A DNA stretch of 50,594 bases, taken from an uncultured Spirochaetota bacterium. GTDB taxonomy: Bacteria > Spirochaetota > Spirochaetia > Treponematales > Rectinemataceae. Both the position numbers and the translations under genes were made by a program. How positions within the stretch are numbered: position 1 is the stretch's first letter; each line of letters begins with the position of its first letter. Under the pieces are notes generated by a model. The model did no database searches, had not been told where the DNA came from, and was given only the letters and a program-made list of their open reading frames with translations. The DNA lies in contig CAIJMU010000029.1 of the NCBI GenBank assembly GCA_903821875.1, positions 1 through 50,594 on the forward strand, given 5' to 3'. Positions 1 to 7,441 of this stretch are shown here, one piece after another.

Positions 1-101
1 TAAGCCTTTGAACAGGCAGTGAACCCAGGAGGAGTCAGACCGCGAGCCTGACCCCTGCTTCGCATCCTCGATCATGATGACCTGTTCAGATGCCTCGGTG
101 T

Positions 102-190
102 TGACGAGCCCTGGGGGTCTGACGAGCCCTGGGGGTCAGACCCCAGGCCGCGACGGACGAACCCTCGGTGACGAGCCCTGGGTCAGACCC
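102..190. repeat. Cluster of three palindromic repeat copies
   Basis: Three copies of TGACGAGCCCTGG followed by GGTCWGACCC lie at about 102-122 (truncated after GGTCTGA), 120-147 (complete, ending in CCCCAGG) and 169-190 (shorter core). The first two abut almost head to tail. The core is a near-perfect palindrome able to form a short hairpin. The conserved GACGAGCC lead-in sits only on one side, which gives the element an orientation. It resembles REP-type elements in size and layout. Confidence 0.85.
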
Positions 191-353
191 TCGCAGTCCA
201 ACCTGGACTCCGTGGGTTCGGATCTTTGTTCATCCCCACATCCTGATAGACTGGCTTTGTGGAACAGCCCGGCAGCGACAACACGATAGATCCCGCCTTC
301 GAGGCCAAGTTCATCGCCCTCCTGGAGCGCGATCGGGCATCCTTGCACTCCCG

Positions 354-404
354 TGACGAGCCCTGGGGGTCTGACCCCAGGGCGCTCACTGACGAGCCCT
401 GGGG
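354..404. repeat. Two palindromic repeat copies, one truncated
   Basis: A complete copy at 354-382 (TGACGAGCCCTGG lead, then the GGGGTCTGACCCC core and AGG) is followed by a truncated copy at 390-404 that stops after CCTGGGGA. Same orientation as the copies further left. Confidence 0.85.
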
Positions 405-489
405 ATATCATGAGACCAGCAGCAAGGAACGTGCTGCATCGTGCAGGTGAAGGTAGCATCGACGAAGGGATCAACGGAAAAAGATGAAG

Positions 490-507
490 GCTGGGGTCAG
501 ACTGGGA
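490..507. repeat. Degenerate palindromic repeat core
   Basis: The string CTGGGGTCAGACTGGGA matches the left arm and centre of the repeat core, but the right arm has diverged and the GACGAGCC lead is absent. It is probably a decayed copy. Confidence 0.55.
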
Positions 508-555
508 TCTGGAGGAAACGAAAGAAGCTCGATTGGGGATTAGCCAGCCTTCACC

Positions 556-580
556 TGACGAGCCCTCGGGGTCTGACCCC
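556..580. repeat. Palindromic repeat followed by a T-run
   Basis: The copy reads TGACGAGCCCTCGGGG then TCTGACCCC and is followed directly by six T residues at 581-586. The GGGGTCTGACCCC hairpin plus T-run could act as a weak terminator in the plus direction. That role is inference; no plus-strand gene ends here. Confidence 0.75.
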
Positions 581-646
581 TTTTTTGCGCACGAGCGTGG
601 CTGCAGAAACTCAAGTCGTCCGGGGAGCCGATGGTTTTTCGATCCG

Positions 647-676
647 TGACGAGCCCTGGGGGTCAGACCCCAGGGG
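647..676. repeat. Complete palindromic repeat copy
   Basis: Full-length copy: TGACGAGCCCTGG lead, GGGGTCAGACCCC core and AGGGG tail. A further GACGAACCC string follows at about 677-685, so this may be the remains of a doublet like the one at 102-147. Confidence 0.85.
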
Positions 677-787
677 ACGAACCCATGGCCTGACCCGTGC
701 ATCGCCGACCGAAGTTGTTAGGACTATTCTTCTCAGGAGCGGTCGCGAGGGAGGTCGCCCAATTCCTTTGGACGCACAGAGCCGATC

Positions 788-837
788 TTATGCAACCCAA
801 TATGGATGGTGTATAATAGGTTTACCAGTGGTATAAT
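788..837 (+). promoter_or_regulatory. Candidate promoter region of the DUF4160/DUF2442 pair
   Basis: Two TATAAT hexamers lie at 812-817 and 832-837, inside a short direct repeat of the type GTGGTATAAT. The second is only six bases before the DUF4160 start codon, so it is more likely an operator-like repeat than the working -10. No good -35 box is visible. Duplicated elements in front of toxin-antitoxin-like pairs often serve autoregulation, but that is inference here. Confidence 0.35.
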
Positions 838-843
838 GACACT

Positions 844-1330
<487 letters not shown>

Positions 1331-1346
1331 TGTACCGAAACGAGCA

Positions 1347-1366
1347 CTGAGGGGTCAGACCCTAGG
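1347..1366. repeat. Palindromic repeat core between gene pairs
   Basis: CTGAGGGGTCAGACCCTAGG carries the GGGGTCAGACCC core without the GACGAGCC lead. It sits just after the DUF2442 stop and before the UPF0175 gene. The rest of 1367-1484 is moderately AT-rich with no clear promoter. Confidence 0.65.
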
Positions 1367-1484
1367 CCGCTAGGCCCTTGGTCTCTGCTTAAGACTTTAC
1401 TTTTCTACTGCTAGTCAAGAAAATCCAATTGGGGATCGGGAACAAAGAAATTGAATAGAAAGTCTGCGATCCCTGAGGGCATGC

Positions 1485-1736
1485 ATGAACAGCACCGTGA
1501 TTTTTGATTGTCCGCAGGAACTGTTGCTTGGCTTGCATTATGATGCCAAGCAGTTTGCTGAGCTGGCTAAGACTGAAACTGCGTTGGCCCTGTTCAAAGC
1601 CGGAAAGGTCTCATCCGGAATGGCTGCAGTCTGGCTGGGGGTACCAAGGGCCCATTTCCTGATCCATGCTTGTAGCGTCGGGATAGAATTGCTTGATGAC
1701 AGCTCCGATGATTATCGCAGGGAGATGGCAGATTAA
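1485..1736 (+). CDS. UPF0175 family antitoxin
   Basis: This 83-residue protein fits the UPF0175 family. It has an N-terminal strand (STVIFDCPQELL), then a helix-turn-helix-like region in which ALALFKAGKVSSGMAAVWLG matches the family's typical growth of helices that pack as a DNA-binding fold. It ends with a short acidic tail. UPF0175 proteins are the usual partners of DUF3368 PIN-like proteins and probably neutralise them and repress the operon. The stop codon overlaps the start of the DUF3368 frame (TAATG), typical of such a module. The antitoxin itself appears intact while its partner is broken. Confidence 0.8.
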   Translation: MNSTVIFDCPQELLLGLHYDAKQFAELAKTETALALFKAGKVSSGMAAVWLGVPRAHFLIHACSVGIELLDDSSDDYRREMAD

Positions 1737-2108
1737 TGATCGTCTTCTCCAATACGACACCCTTCATCGCCCTGGCCAGTATTGGACATCTGCAATTGTT
1801 ACCAACATTGTATTCCCGTATCCATATCGCCACGTCTGTTCTCGATGAATGCGCATGCGGAGGTCCGGTTATCGTTCCCGATCTAGCTCGTTTTGACTGG
1901 ACAACCATTCATGAAGATTCCAACAAGTCAGGTTCCCGGTCTTGCTTGAGCTAGACCGGGGAGAAAAACAAACAATTGCTCTAGCAATGGAAAAAGCTGA
2001 TGCCGTGGTAATTATTGATGAGAAAATCGGCCGCAACCTTGCTGAGTATCTCGGACTTAGGGTGATCGGCACACTTGGTGTCCTCGTCCAGGCTAAGCGA
2101 CGTGGTCT
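1736..2108 (+). pseudogene. DUF3368 PIN-like toxin gene, frameshifted and interrupted by a repeat
   Basis: The first part (1736-1954) encodes a DUF3368/PIN-type N-terminus: IVFSNTTPFIALASIGHLQLL, then a CGGPVIVPD region. It stops after a divergent SRSCLS tail. The rest of the domain (LELDRGEKQTIALAMEKAD, then VVIIDEKIGRNLAEYLGLRV and TLGVLVQAKRRG) continues in a different forward frame from about 1930. One single-base change near 1925-1945 would join the two. At 2109 a palindromic repeat replaces the natural C-terminus and stop, so the shifted frame runs on into the next gene. PIN-like proteins are RNases with acidic metal ligands, and several such acidic residues are still visible. I infer that no functional toxin is made unless the frame change is an assembly error. 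Confidence 0.75.
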
Positions 2109-2137
2109 TGACGAACCCTGGGGGTCTGACCCCAGGC
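2109..2137. repeat. Palindromic repeat inside the 3' end of the DUF3368 gene
   Basis: A near-complete copy (TGACGAACCCTGG lead, GGGGTCTGACCCC core, AGG) directly follows the codons for AKRRG, a typical near-terminal motif of DUF3368 proteins. The repeat is in frame and free of stops, so it contributes LDEPWGSDPR to a read-through frame that continues into the DUF1638 gene. Confidence 0.85.
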
Positions 2138-2205
2138 CGATGCTTCGACGACGCCAAGTAAAGGCCGTCACGTTTCTGACCAATTCCGGGGCAAAGGGGC
2201 GAAGC

Positions 2206-2904
2206 ATGGATGACCGACGAACGTTCGTACTCGCCTGCGCGACAGTGATCGAGGAGATGCTTCCATTTCTGCCGCCCGGAACGGAGCACAGGGTCCTCGA
2301 TTTCGGCCTCCATTCCTCGCCGTCCCGGCTGCAGGCTTCCCTCCAGGAGGCCATCGACGAGCTCCAGGACAGAACCGACGTGATACTCCTCGGCTACGGT
2401 CTTTGCTCGCAGGGAACTATCGGACTCCGGGCAGGTCGCTGCACCATCGTCTTGCCCCGGGTCGACGACTGCATCTCGATCTTCCTCGGATCCCGGGCAG
2501 CCCACCATGAAGAGTCGAGCCGGGAACCGGGGACCTACTACCTGACAAAGGGTTGGATCGAGGCCGGTGACGGGCCCTTCGCGGACATCGAGGGGATGCA
2601 GCGGAAATATGGCCATGCCAGGGCAACGAGGCTGATGGCGGCGATGTTCGGCAACTACAGGCGCCTGGCCCTGATCAACACCGGGAACTATGACCTCGAG
2701 AGGTACCGCGCCCAGGCCCGGGGCCAGGCGCAACGCGTCGGTCTCCGCTTCGAGGAGATCGACGGCTCTGATCGCCTCGTACGGAAGATGATCGAGGGGC
2801 ATTGGGACGAGGAGTTTGTCGTCGTCGGACCGGGGGGGACAGTGGAATTCAAGGATTTCTTCAGGTCAGGGGCCGTCGTCCTCGCTCCTGGTCCCGGGGA
2901 ATGA
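2206..2904 (+). CDS. DUF1638 family protein
   Basis: This is a 232-residue protein of the DUF1638 type, starting MDDRRTFVLACATV. The diagnostic segment is VILLGYGLCSQGTIGL with a conserved cysteine, followed by a repeat of the pattern in RCTIVLPRVDDCISIFLGSR. It ends with VVGPGGTVEFKDFF and a short tail. In other genomes DUF1638 genes lie near corrinoid-dependent methyltransferases, but none is seen here and the function is unknown. I chose the ATG at 2206 because it follows AAAGGGGCGAA and matches family length. The frame is open further upstream only because it has fused with the broken DUF3368 gene through the repeat at 2109-2137. Confidence 0.8.
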   Translation: MDDRRTFVLACATVIEEMLPFLPPGTEHRVLDFGLHSSPSRLQASLQEAIDELQDRTDVILLGYGLCSQGTIGLRAGRCTIVLPRVDDCISIFLGSRAAHHEESSREPGTYYLTKGWIEAGDGPFADIEGMQRKYGHARATRLMAAMFGNYRRLALINTGNYDLERYRAQARGQAQRVGLRFEEIDGSDRLVRKMIEGHWDEEFVVVGPGGTVEFKDFFRSGAVVLAPGPGE

Positions 2905-3251
2905 ATGGCTCGATGCGTTGCCTCTTGACCCCGTTGCTCTGACGAATAAGAATAGGAGTTGCCGACGAATGGCAAGCCCGGCTTCAAATATCGGGTATGG
3001 ACCTGCGGGACCTGGGGCGTGAAGGTGCTTTGCACATAATCCCGGCAACGGGAGCGCCGATCCACTTTGGGCGCCATTCGTCGGCTATTCTTCACATCCC
3101 AGCAGGCTCGAGAATCGCCATGGCGTTGGCTTCGTCGAGGACCTCCTCGCCCCGGATGCCAATCCAGGGGGGCAGAGCCCCAGTCTTCCTGACGAACCCT
3201 CAGACCTCGCCCTTCTGGCGATACCTTGCCCCCTTCTGGAACAGTCGATCC
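2905..3251. other. Apparently non-coding stretch
   Basis: No supportable gene. An open plus-strand frame from 2997 has no recognisable family features. On the minus strand near 3110-3170 a short stretch translates plausibly, but it is broken by stops and could be a further gene remnant. A degenerate trace of the repeat lead (TGACGAACCCTCAGACC) is present at about 3190-3206. Confidence 0.45.
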
Positions 3252-3401
3252 TTACAGCAGCAATTGGTCATATTCAGCGTGGGTTCCGATCCAGGACAAG
3301 ATGACTCCGTCTTCTTCTCTCAGGGCAAACCCAAGGCCCCGACAAGAGAGGATCACGCGCACCGAGTAGAGCGAAGACATCTGCTTCAAGTGAAGTAAAG
3401 G
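3252..3401 (-). pseudogene. 3' remnant of a RelE/ParE-superfamily toxin gene
   Basis: Reading the minus strand from about 3401 down to the TAA at 3252 gives roughly 48 codons. They end in YSVRVILSCRGLGFALREE, then DGVILSWIGTHAEYDQLLL. This is the typical C-terminus of RelE/ParE-like toxins: a core strand with SVRV, an R-G-L-G hairpin, and a terminal WIGTHAEYD signature. No N-terminal half or start codon is visible upstream; the frame closes at a stop just beyond 3401. The usual length is about 85-100 residues, so roughly half is missing. No antitoxin partner is recognisable. I read it as a decayed toxin-antitoxin remnant in the same repeat-rich zone as the other small modules. Confidence 0.6.
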
Positions 3402-3437
3402 GTGTCAGCGATCAAGCCAGAGGCGCGTGTTTTCCCT

Positions 3438-3986
3438 CTAGAGCTTCGCGACGTCGAGACCGATGACCATTGTCCCTATGGCTTTCTTGCCATCGAGGAT
3501 GGGGAAGGAGATCTGGACCGTGATCCTGCCTGAAGACTCATCGAGTTCGGGGGGGCCAATCCAGGTCTTCCCAGACATGGGCACGTCCTGCTTGGGCTTG
3601 CCCGAGTGGTTCCAGCTCGTCGTCTTGCCGAAGAAGGCGACCTTGGTGCCGTTGGCTCCCGAGACAAAGAGCTCTGCGATGACGGGCTCGCGCTTGGCCT
3701 TGAGATACTCCGCGAGCGCATTTTTGGAGAGGTTCCGGACTTCCGGGCTCAGGGAGCCCAGCGCGGCCCACTTGTCCTGGGTCATGCCGCTGAGCTCTTC
3801 CGGAGGCTGGGCATTGAAGGCTTTGACAGCGGCGATTACCGTTGGATCGCTGCCCAGGGGCTGGTATTTTACAAGCCAGCCTTCGACCCTGGCCTTTTGC
3901 TCTGCGTTGAGGCTCTGTGTCTGAGCCATCACGATACCCGCGGCCATGGCCAGAATAATTGAAAGAACGATTCGGATGCGTTTCAT
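3438..3986 (-). CDS. Exported protein with a PDC/Cache-like sensor fold
   Basis: The protein is 182 residues. Residues 1-21 form a clean signal peptide (MKRIRIVLSIILAMAAG, then IVMA/Q). The mature part has a helical opening and a C-terminal sheet with SGKTWIGPPELDESSG and VQISFPILDGKKAIGTMVIGLDV. This pattern is typical of PDC/Cache ligand-binding domains, where a predicted small-molecule pocket is followed by an IGTMVIGLD-like strand. It has no transmembrane anchor beyond the signal and no signalling output domain, so it is a free periplasmic sensor-like protein whose partner is unknown. A GGAGGG ribosome site lies just before the ATG. It is divergent from recQ. Confidence 0.65.
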   Translation of the reverse strand: MKRIRIVLSIILAMAAGIVMAQTQSLNAEQKARVEGWLVKYQPLGSDPTVIAAVKAFNAQPPEELSGMTQDKWAALGSLSPEVRNLSKNALAEYLKAKREPVIAELFVSGANGTKVAFFGKTTSWNHSGKPKQDVPMSGKTWIGPPELDESSGRITVQISFPILDGKKAIGTMVIGLDVAKL

Positions 3987-4157
3987 CGAGGGCCCTCCAT
4001 GGATGACTCAAAGTGTATGCATTAGCCTGCCGCTTGCCAGTGCTGATGGAAACCATAGCTGTGTTTCATGTCGCTCGCCAAGGCATATGGCAACACACAG
4101 GGCTGAATTCCTCCTACGGACGCAATCGCGGCGGCTTCGTCCGGGCGTACTGTAGGC

Positions 4158-6113
4158 ATGGAAGACAGCGTAACAGTGCCCCGACTCCTGGCCGACCGCC
4201 CCCCCGAAGCGGACGCGCACCCGCTGGCCGAAACCCTGACGGAGCCCCTGGCCACCCCCCTGCCCGACCCCGTGGCTGAAACCGCCCGCGAGCGCTTCGG
4301 CATCCCCTGGCTCTTCCCCATCCAGCGCCTGGTGATGGCCAACATCCTGGAGGCGGCGGCCGCAGTGGATCCGCCAGCCACCCCTCCGTCCGTTACCGGC
4401 GACGATCATCATAATGCTGACGATTTTTCCGACCGCCCACCGCCGCGCCAGGTAGTCGTCCTTCCCACTGGCGCTGGCAAGTCCCTCTGCTTCCAGGTGC
4501 CTGCCCTCCTCCTCGACGGCCCCACCCTCGTGCTCTATCCCCTCCTCGCGCTGATGGAGGACCAGCGGCGGCGCCTCGAGGAGGCGGGGATAGCCTCGGT
4601 GACCTTCCGAGGCGGCCAGTCCGCAGGGGAGCGAGGACTCGCCCTCTCCGCCCTCGCCTCGGGCACGACAAAGATCGCCATTGCCAATCCCGAGGTCCTC
4701 GAAAAAGGAAGGCTTGCAGTCGAGCTGGCCGGACTGGGAATCGCCCACCTGGCCATCGACGAGGCCCATTGCGTCTCCGAATGGGGAATGAGTTTCAGGC
4801 CAGCCTACCTCGAGATCGGCCGCATTGCGCGCACCCTCAAACCCCGGGCCATCACCGCCTTCACCGCCACCGCCGGCCCGGCGGTGCTGGAAGCCACTGC
4901 GGCAAGCCTCTTCGGCCAGGAGGCCTGGCGTCTCCTGGCCGGCAATCCCGACCGGCCAAACATCCTGTACTCGGTCGTACCAACACTGTCGAAGCAGCGC
5001 AGCCTCGCGCGCCTCGTCGCGGAGTCGGAAAAACCCCTCATTGTCTTCGCAGGCTCTCGGCGCGGCGTTGAAAACCTCGCTTCCCGCCTCCGCCTCGACC
5101 AGAGGGGTCTCGATGCGCGCTTCTATCACGCGGGACTCGCAGCGGAGGAAAAGCGCCGGATCGAGGCCTGGTTCCTCGCGAGCGCCGAGGGTGTCCTGGC
5201 GGCAACCTGCGCCTATGGCATGGGCGTGGACAAGAAGAACATACGTACGGTGATCCACTGGGAGGCTCCGGCCTCGGTCGAGGCCTACCTCCAGGAATCG
5301 GGGCGTGCCGGCCGCGATGGGGGGCAGTCGCGGGCGATACTCCTCCACAACGCTTCTGGGGCGGTCCGGCTGAAGGGTTCCAGCAGCGGAGAGGGTCAGA
5401 GGGCTGCAGCCTTGGAGTCTTACGCAGCCTCGGATTCGGGCTGCCGGCGCGAGGCCCTCCTCGCCCTCCTTGGAGCAGCGCCCGAGGGCAGCTGCTCGGG
5501 CTGTGACCGCTGCTCCGGCGAGGCCCTTGCAGAGCCTGAGGGAGAAGCAGAAATCCGGTCCTTCCTCCAGGCAAACCCACGGCGCTTCACCGAGTCCGAT
5601 GCCATCGCCCGCCTCCGTGGTGAGCGCGGCTTCGACCCTCCCCTCGTGCCTGGGGGAGCCAGCCTGTCAGCCTGGCACCGCGCCGAAGTTGCAGAGGCCC
5701 TCAAGGCCCTGATCCGGCTCGGGAGGATTCGTGTACTCGAGGGCTTCCCCTGGGGGGGCAGGTTCGAATGGAAGCGGCGGAGCGTCTCAGCGTCGCCTCG
5801 AACCCCGTCCACCAGGCTCCTCATCGTCCTCGATCTCCGAGTCCGCCTCTCCCTTCTTTGCCTTCGGAGCCTTCGGCGCCTTGGCAACCTTCGCCTTTTT
5901 CGCCTTCGGAGCGGCGGGCCTCCGCTGCGAGATGACGCCAACAAAGCGGAAGAGGGCCAATATTGCCAAGACCGCCAGGGCGACGCCGATGATGCGGGGG
6001 TCCGTAAGCACGCCGATGGCGACGCGCTTGTACTCGTCAATACCCACTCGCCTGCTCCCCCGCAGCAATGGCGAGTTCGGGCCGCCCGTAATAGCCGCGA
6101 GCCAGCGCGTTGA
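4158..6113 (+). CDS. recQ: RecQ-family ATP-dependent DNA helicase
   Basis: This is a superfamily 2 helicase that unwinds DNA 3'-5' in recombination and repair. Motif I is LPTGAGKSLCF (about residues 102-112) and motif Ia is YPLLALMEDQ. Motif II is DEAHCVSEWG with SFRPAY (201-217), a RecQ hallmark. Motif III is AFTATA; motifs V-VI are GMGVDKKNIRTVIHWEAP and QESGRAGRDG (about 354-388). Four cysteines in the SGCRRE and SCSGCDRCSG segments form the zinc site, followed by a winged-helix region. There is no HRDC domain, and an extra proline-rich loop precedes motif I. Recognisable protein ends near residue 543. The last 110 codons are antisense to two minus-strand genes and look like missing-stop read-through. 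It could be annotated as shorter. Confidence 0.88.
   Translation: MEDSVTVPRLLADRPPEADAHPLAETLTEPLATPLPDPVAETARERFGIPWLFPIQRLVMANILEAAAAVDPPATPPSVTGDDHHNADDFSDRPPPRQVVVLPTGAGKSLCFQVPALLLDGPTLVLYPLLALMEDQRRRLEEAGIASVTFRGGQSAGERGLALSALASGTTKIAIANPEVLEKGRLAVELAGLGIAHLAIDEAHCVSEWGMSFRPAYLEIGRIARTLKPRAITAFTATAGPAVLEATAASLFGQEAWRLLAGNPDRPNILYSVVPTLSKQRSLARLVAESEKPLIVFAGSRRGVENLASRLRLDQRGLDARFYHAGLAAEEKRRIEAWFLASAEGVLAATCAYGMGVDKKNIRTVIHWEAPASVEAYLQESGRAGRDGGQSRAILLHNASGAVRLKGSSSGEGQRAAALESYAASDSGCRREALLALLGAAPEGSCSGCDRCSGEALAEPEGEAEIRSFLQANPRRFTESDAIARLRGERGFDPPLVPGGASLSAWHRAEVAEALKALIRLGRIRVLEGFPWGGRFEWKRRSVSASPRTPSTRLLIVLDLRVRLSLLCLRSLRRLGNLRLFRLRSGGPPLRDDANKAEEGQYCQDRQGDADDAGVRKHADGDALVLVNTHSPAPPQQWRVRAARNSREPAR
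5787..6047 (-). CDS. Small membrane protein with a Lys/Ala/Pro-rich tail
   Basis: From the GTG at 6047 the protein is 86 residues. It has a short amphipathic start (GIDEYKRVAIGVL), one membrane segment (IIGVALAVLAILALFRFVGV) and a highly basic tail of repeated KAKKAKVAKAPKAPKAKK type that ends acidic (SEIEDDEEP). I prefer GTG 6047 over the ATG at 6068 because GGGGGAGCAGGCGA precedes it and the gene then overlaps the PilZ gene's stop by only 11 bases. That implies translational coupling downstream of the PilZ gene. I do not recognise a family. The tail resembles histone H1-like or ribosome/nucleic-acid binding tails, but no function can be assigned. Confidence 0.6.
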   Translation of the reverse strand: MGIDEYKRVAIGVLTDPRIIGVALAVLAILALFRFVGVISQRRPAAPKAKKAKVAKAPKAPKAKKGEADSEIEDDEEPGGRGSRRR

Positions 6114-7260
6114 CCGTCTTCAAAGGCAGCCCCTCAAGGGCAAGCCCGTACTGGTTGCGGCCGTCGATCTCGTAGTGGCGCGCGATCAACCCCATGCAGG
6201 ACAGCTCGCCCTTCGGAAAGGCGAGCCGCAGGTCAAAGCGTGCGCCGAGGTCCAGTCGCGGCGAGTGGGCGCCGAGTGATACCCGAAGCCCGACAGGCGT
6301 TGCGTCAAGCACCTCGGCCCGCTCGGCCTTGAAGCCCTCCTGGTCTCGATAATAGCCGTGACGCTTGAGGAAAGAGGCGAAGTGCCGCGAAAAGGACCAG
6401 GCCAGGTCGAGGGCAGCGCGCTCCAGGGGGCGTGCCCGCTCGGCCCCGTTATGGAGGTGGACAAAGCCTATGACGCTGCAATTGTATACAACAGGAGAGA
6501 TGATGAAGGAGGCTGTTCCCTCCTCCGCAAGATCGTGGAGAAAGTCAGCAAAGCGGGCGGCGTGCTCGCCCGAGGTGAGCCATTGGCGGGACTGCAGCAT
6601 ATCGCGGACGATGAGGCGGTCGTCCGCGTAGGGCGTCATGACAGGGAAGGGATTGCCCAGCGTCGAGGGCACGAAGAGCATGCGTCCTAGGAGGCCAGCG
6701 ATCTCCTCGGCGCAGCTTGGCGGACTCGAATCCTCCCGGAGCATGCGGAGGGCTGCACCTGAAGACAGGGTTTCTGCCTTTTTCCTGAAGCTCGTCACGA
6801 GGGCCTCGAGGTTCGACAGGTCGAGGCCGCCCGACTCGCCCGGCTGCCCTGGATCGCGGAACACCTCGCTCTTCGGAAAGTGCGCTGGTACTGCCGCGTC
6901 TGGCAGGAGGAGATCGACCCTAAGCCCCTTCGGGCTGGCCAGGCGGGGCCAGCGACGCTCGAGCCCCCTCCAGAGGGCCTCGGGCTTCTTCAATGAAATG
7001 AGATGCCCCATGGACTTGTGGAGGGTTGAATCGAAGGCAAACTCCTGGCCCTTGTGACTGATGCGGGTCGTGATGCGCTCTCCGGGCAGAAAACTGGGCG
7101 GGAGCTCCTGAGCCTTTCCAAAGGCGATGGCTACAGCGTCAACCCCTGCGATCCTGCACTCCCAGCTCCGTCCGGGGGCATGGAGCATCACCGGCGATTC
7201 TTCTTTCCTGGTCGCGTCCAGAATGAGATCCCTTTCTACGGGACCGATCTTGCTACCCAT
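6037..7260 (-). CDS. PilZ-domain protein with a GAF-like middle
   Basis: The protein is 407 residues. The N-terminal part (about 1-115) has a YcgR-N-like beta-barrel look (LILDATRKEESPVMLHAPG, and GERITTRISHKGQEFAFDSTL). The central 170-310 region, with LTSGEHAARFADFLHD and ASFIISPVVYNCSVIGFVHLHNG, resembles a GAF fold. The C-terminal 100 residues look PilZ-like: ERAEVLDATPVGLRVSLG, then FDLRLAFP, then a LIARHYEIDGRNQYGLALEG strand pair. PilZ proteins bind cyclic di-GMP and act on motility or exopolysaccharide. Here the D-x-S-x-x-G signature is D-A-T-P-V-G and no clear RxxxR precedes it, so binding is uncertain. A diguanylate cyclase is encoded at 38,635. The gene is divergent from pgi and probably cotranscribed with the small gene at 5787. 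Confidence 0.7.
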   Translation of the reverse strand: MGSKIGPVERDLILDATRKEESPVMLHAPGRSWECRIAGVDAVAIAFGKAQELPPSFLPGERITTRISHKGQEFAFDSTLHKSMGHLISLKKPEALWRGLERRWPRLASPKGLRVDLLLPDAAVPAHFPKSEVFRDPGQPGESGGLDLSNLEALVTSFRKKAETLSSGAALRMLREDSSPPSCAEEIAGLLGRMLFVPSTLGNPFPVMTPYADDRLIVRDMLQSRQWLTSGEHAARFADFLHDLAEEGTASFIISPVVYNCSVIGFVHLHNGAERARPLERAALDLAWSFSRHFASFLKRHGYYRDQEGFKAERAEVLDATPVGLRVSLGAHSPRLDLGARFDLRLAFPKGELSCMGLIARHYEIDGRNQYGLALEGLPLKTVNALARGYYGRPELAIAAGEQASGY

Positions 7261-7384
7261 TGAGCTCCCTCCGCATCTTTATGTTTCGGTTGTTTCCTGA
7301 AGGGATTGAGCGCGACCAATCCAGGATTCGTCCAGGCTGCCTCAGGTGGATCCACCCAGCGCCTGCCTCCGGCGGGGTCCACGG

Positions 7385-7413
7385 TTGATGAAGGGGCCCG
7401 GCGGAGGTACTAT
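7385..7413 (+). promoter_or_regulatory. Sigma-70-like promoter for the pgi operon
   Basis: TTGATG (7385-7390) and TACTAT (7408-7413) are separated by 17 bases. They lie 28 bases before the pgi start codon, in the divergent gap with the PilZ gene. Spacing is ideal and both hexamers match 4-5 of 6 consensus positions. Confidence 0.5.
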
Positions 7414-7441
7414 GTCCTTGGTCCTGGGAAAAGGGGGAGAC

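Larger units (their letters stand above)
1..843. other. Repeat-rich stretch without a convincing gene
   Basis: No open frame here looks like a conserved protein. The open frames on both strands run through the palindromic repeats listed separately and translate to low-complexity strings such as DEPWGSDPR. A short patch near 260-335 has somewhat protein-like translations on both strands, but it is bounded by repeats and too short to assign. I read the stretch as a graveyard of repeat insertions and degraded sequence upstream of the DUF4160 gene. Confidence 0.6.

Noticed and set aside
136-702. A minus-strand open frame of 188 codons in the repeat zone
   Set aside because: It is kept open mainly by stop-free palindromic repeats; the translation contains repeated GSDPQGSS-type strings and no family pattern.
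4008-5348. A minus-strand open frame of 446 codons
   Set aside because: Shadow of recQ, whose helicase motifs are complete on the plus strand.
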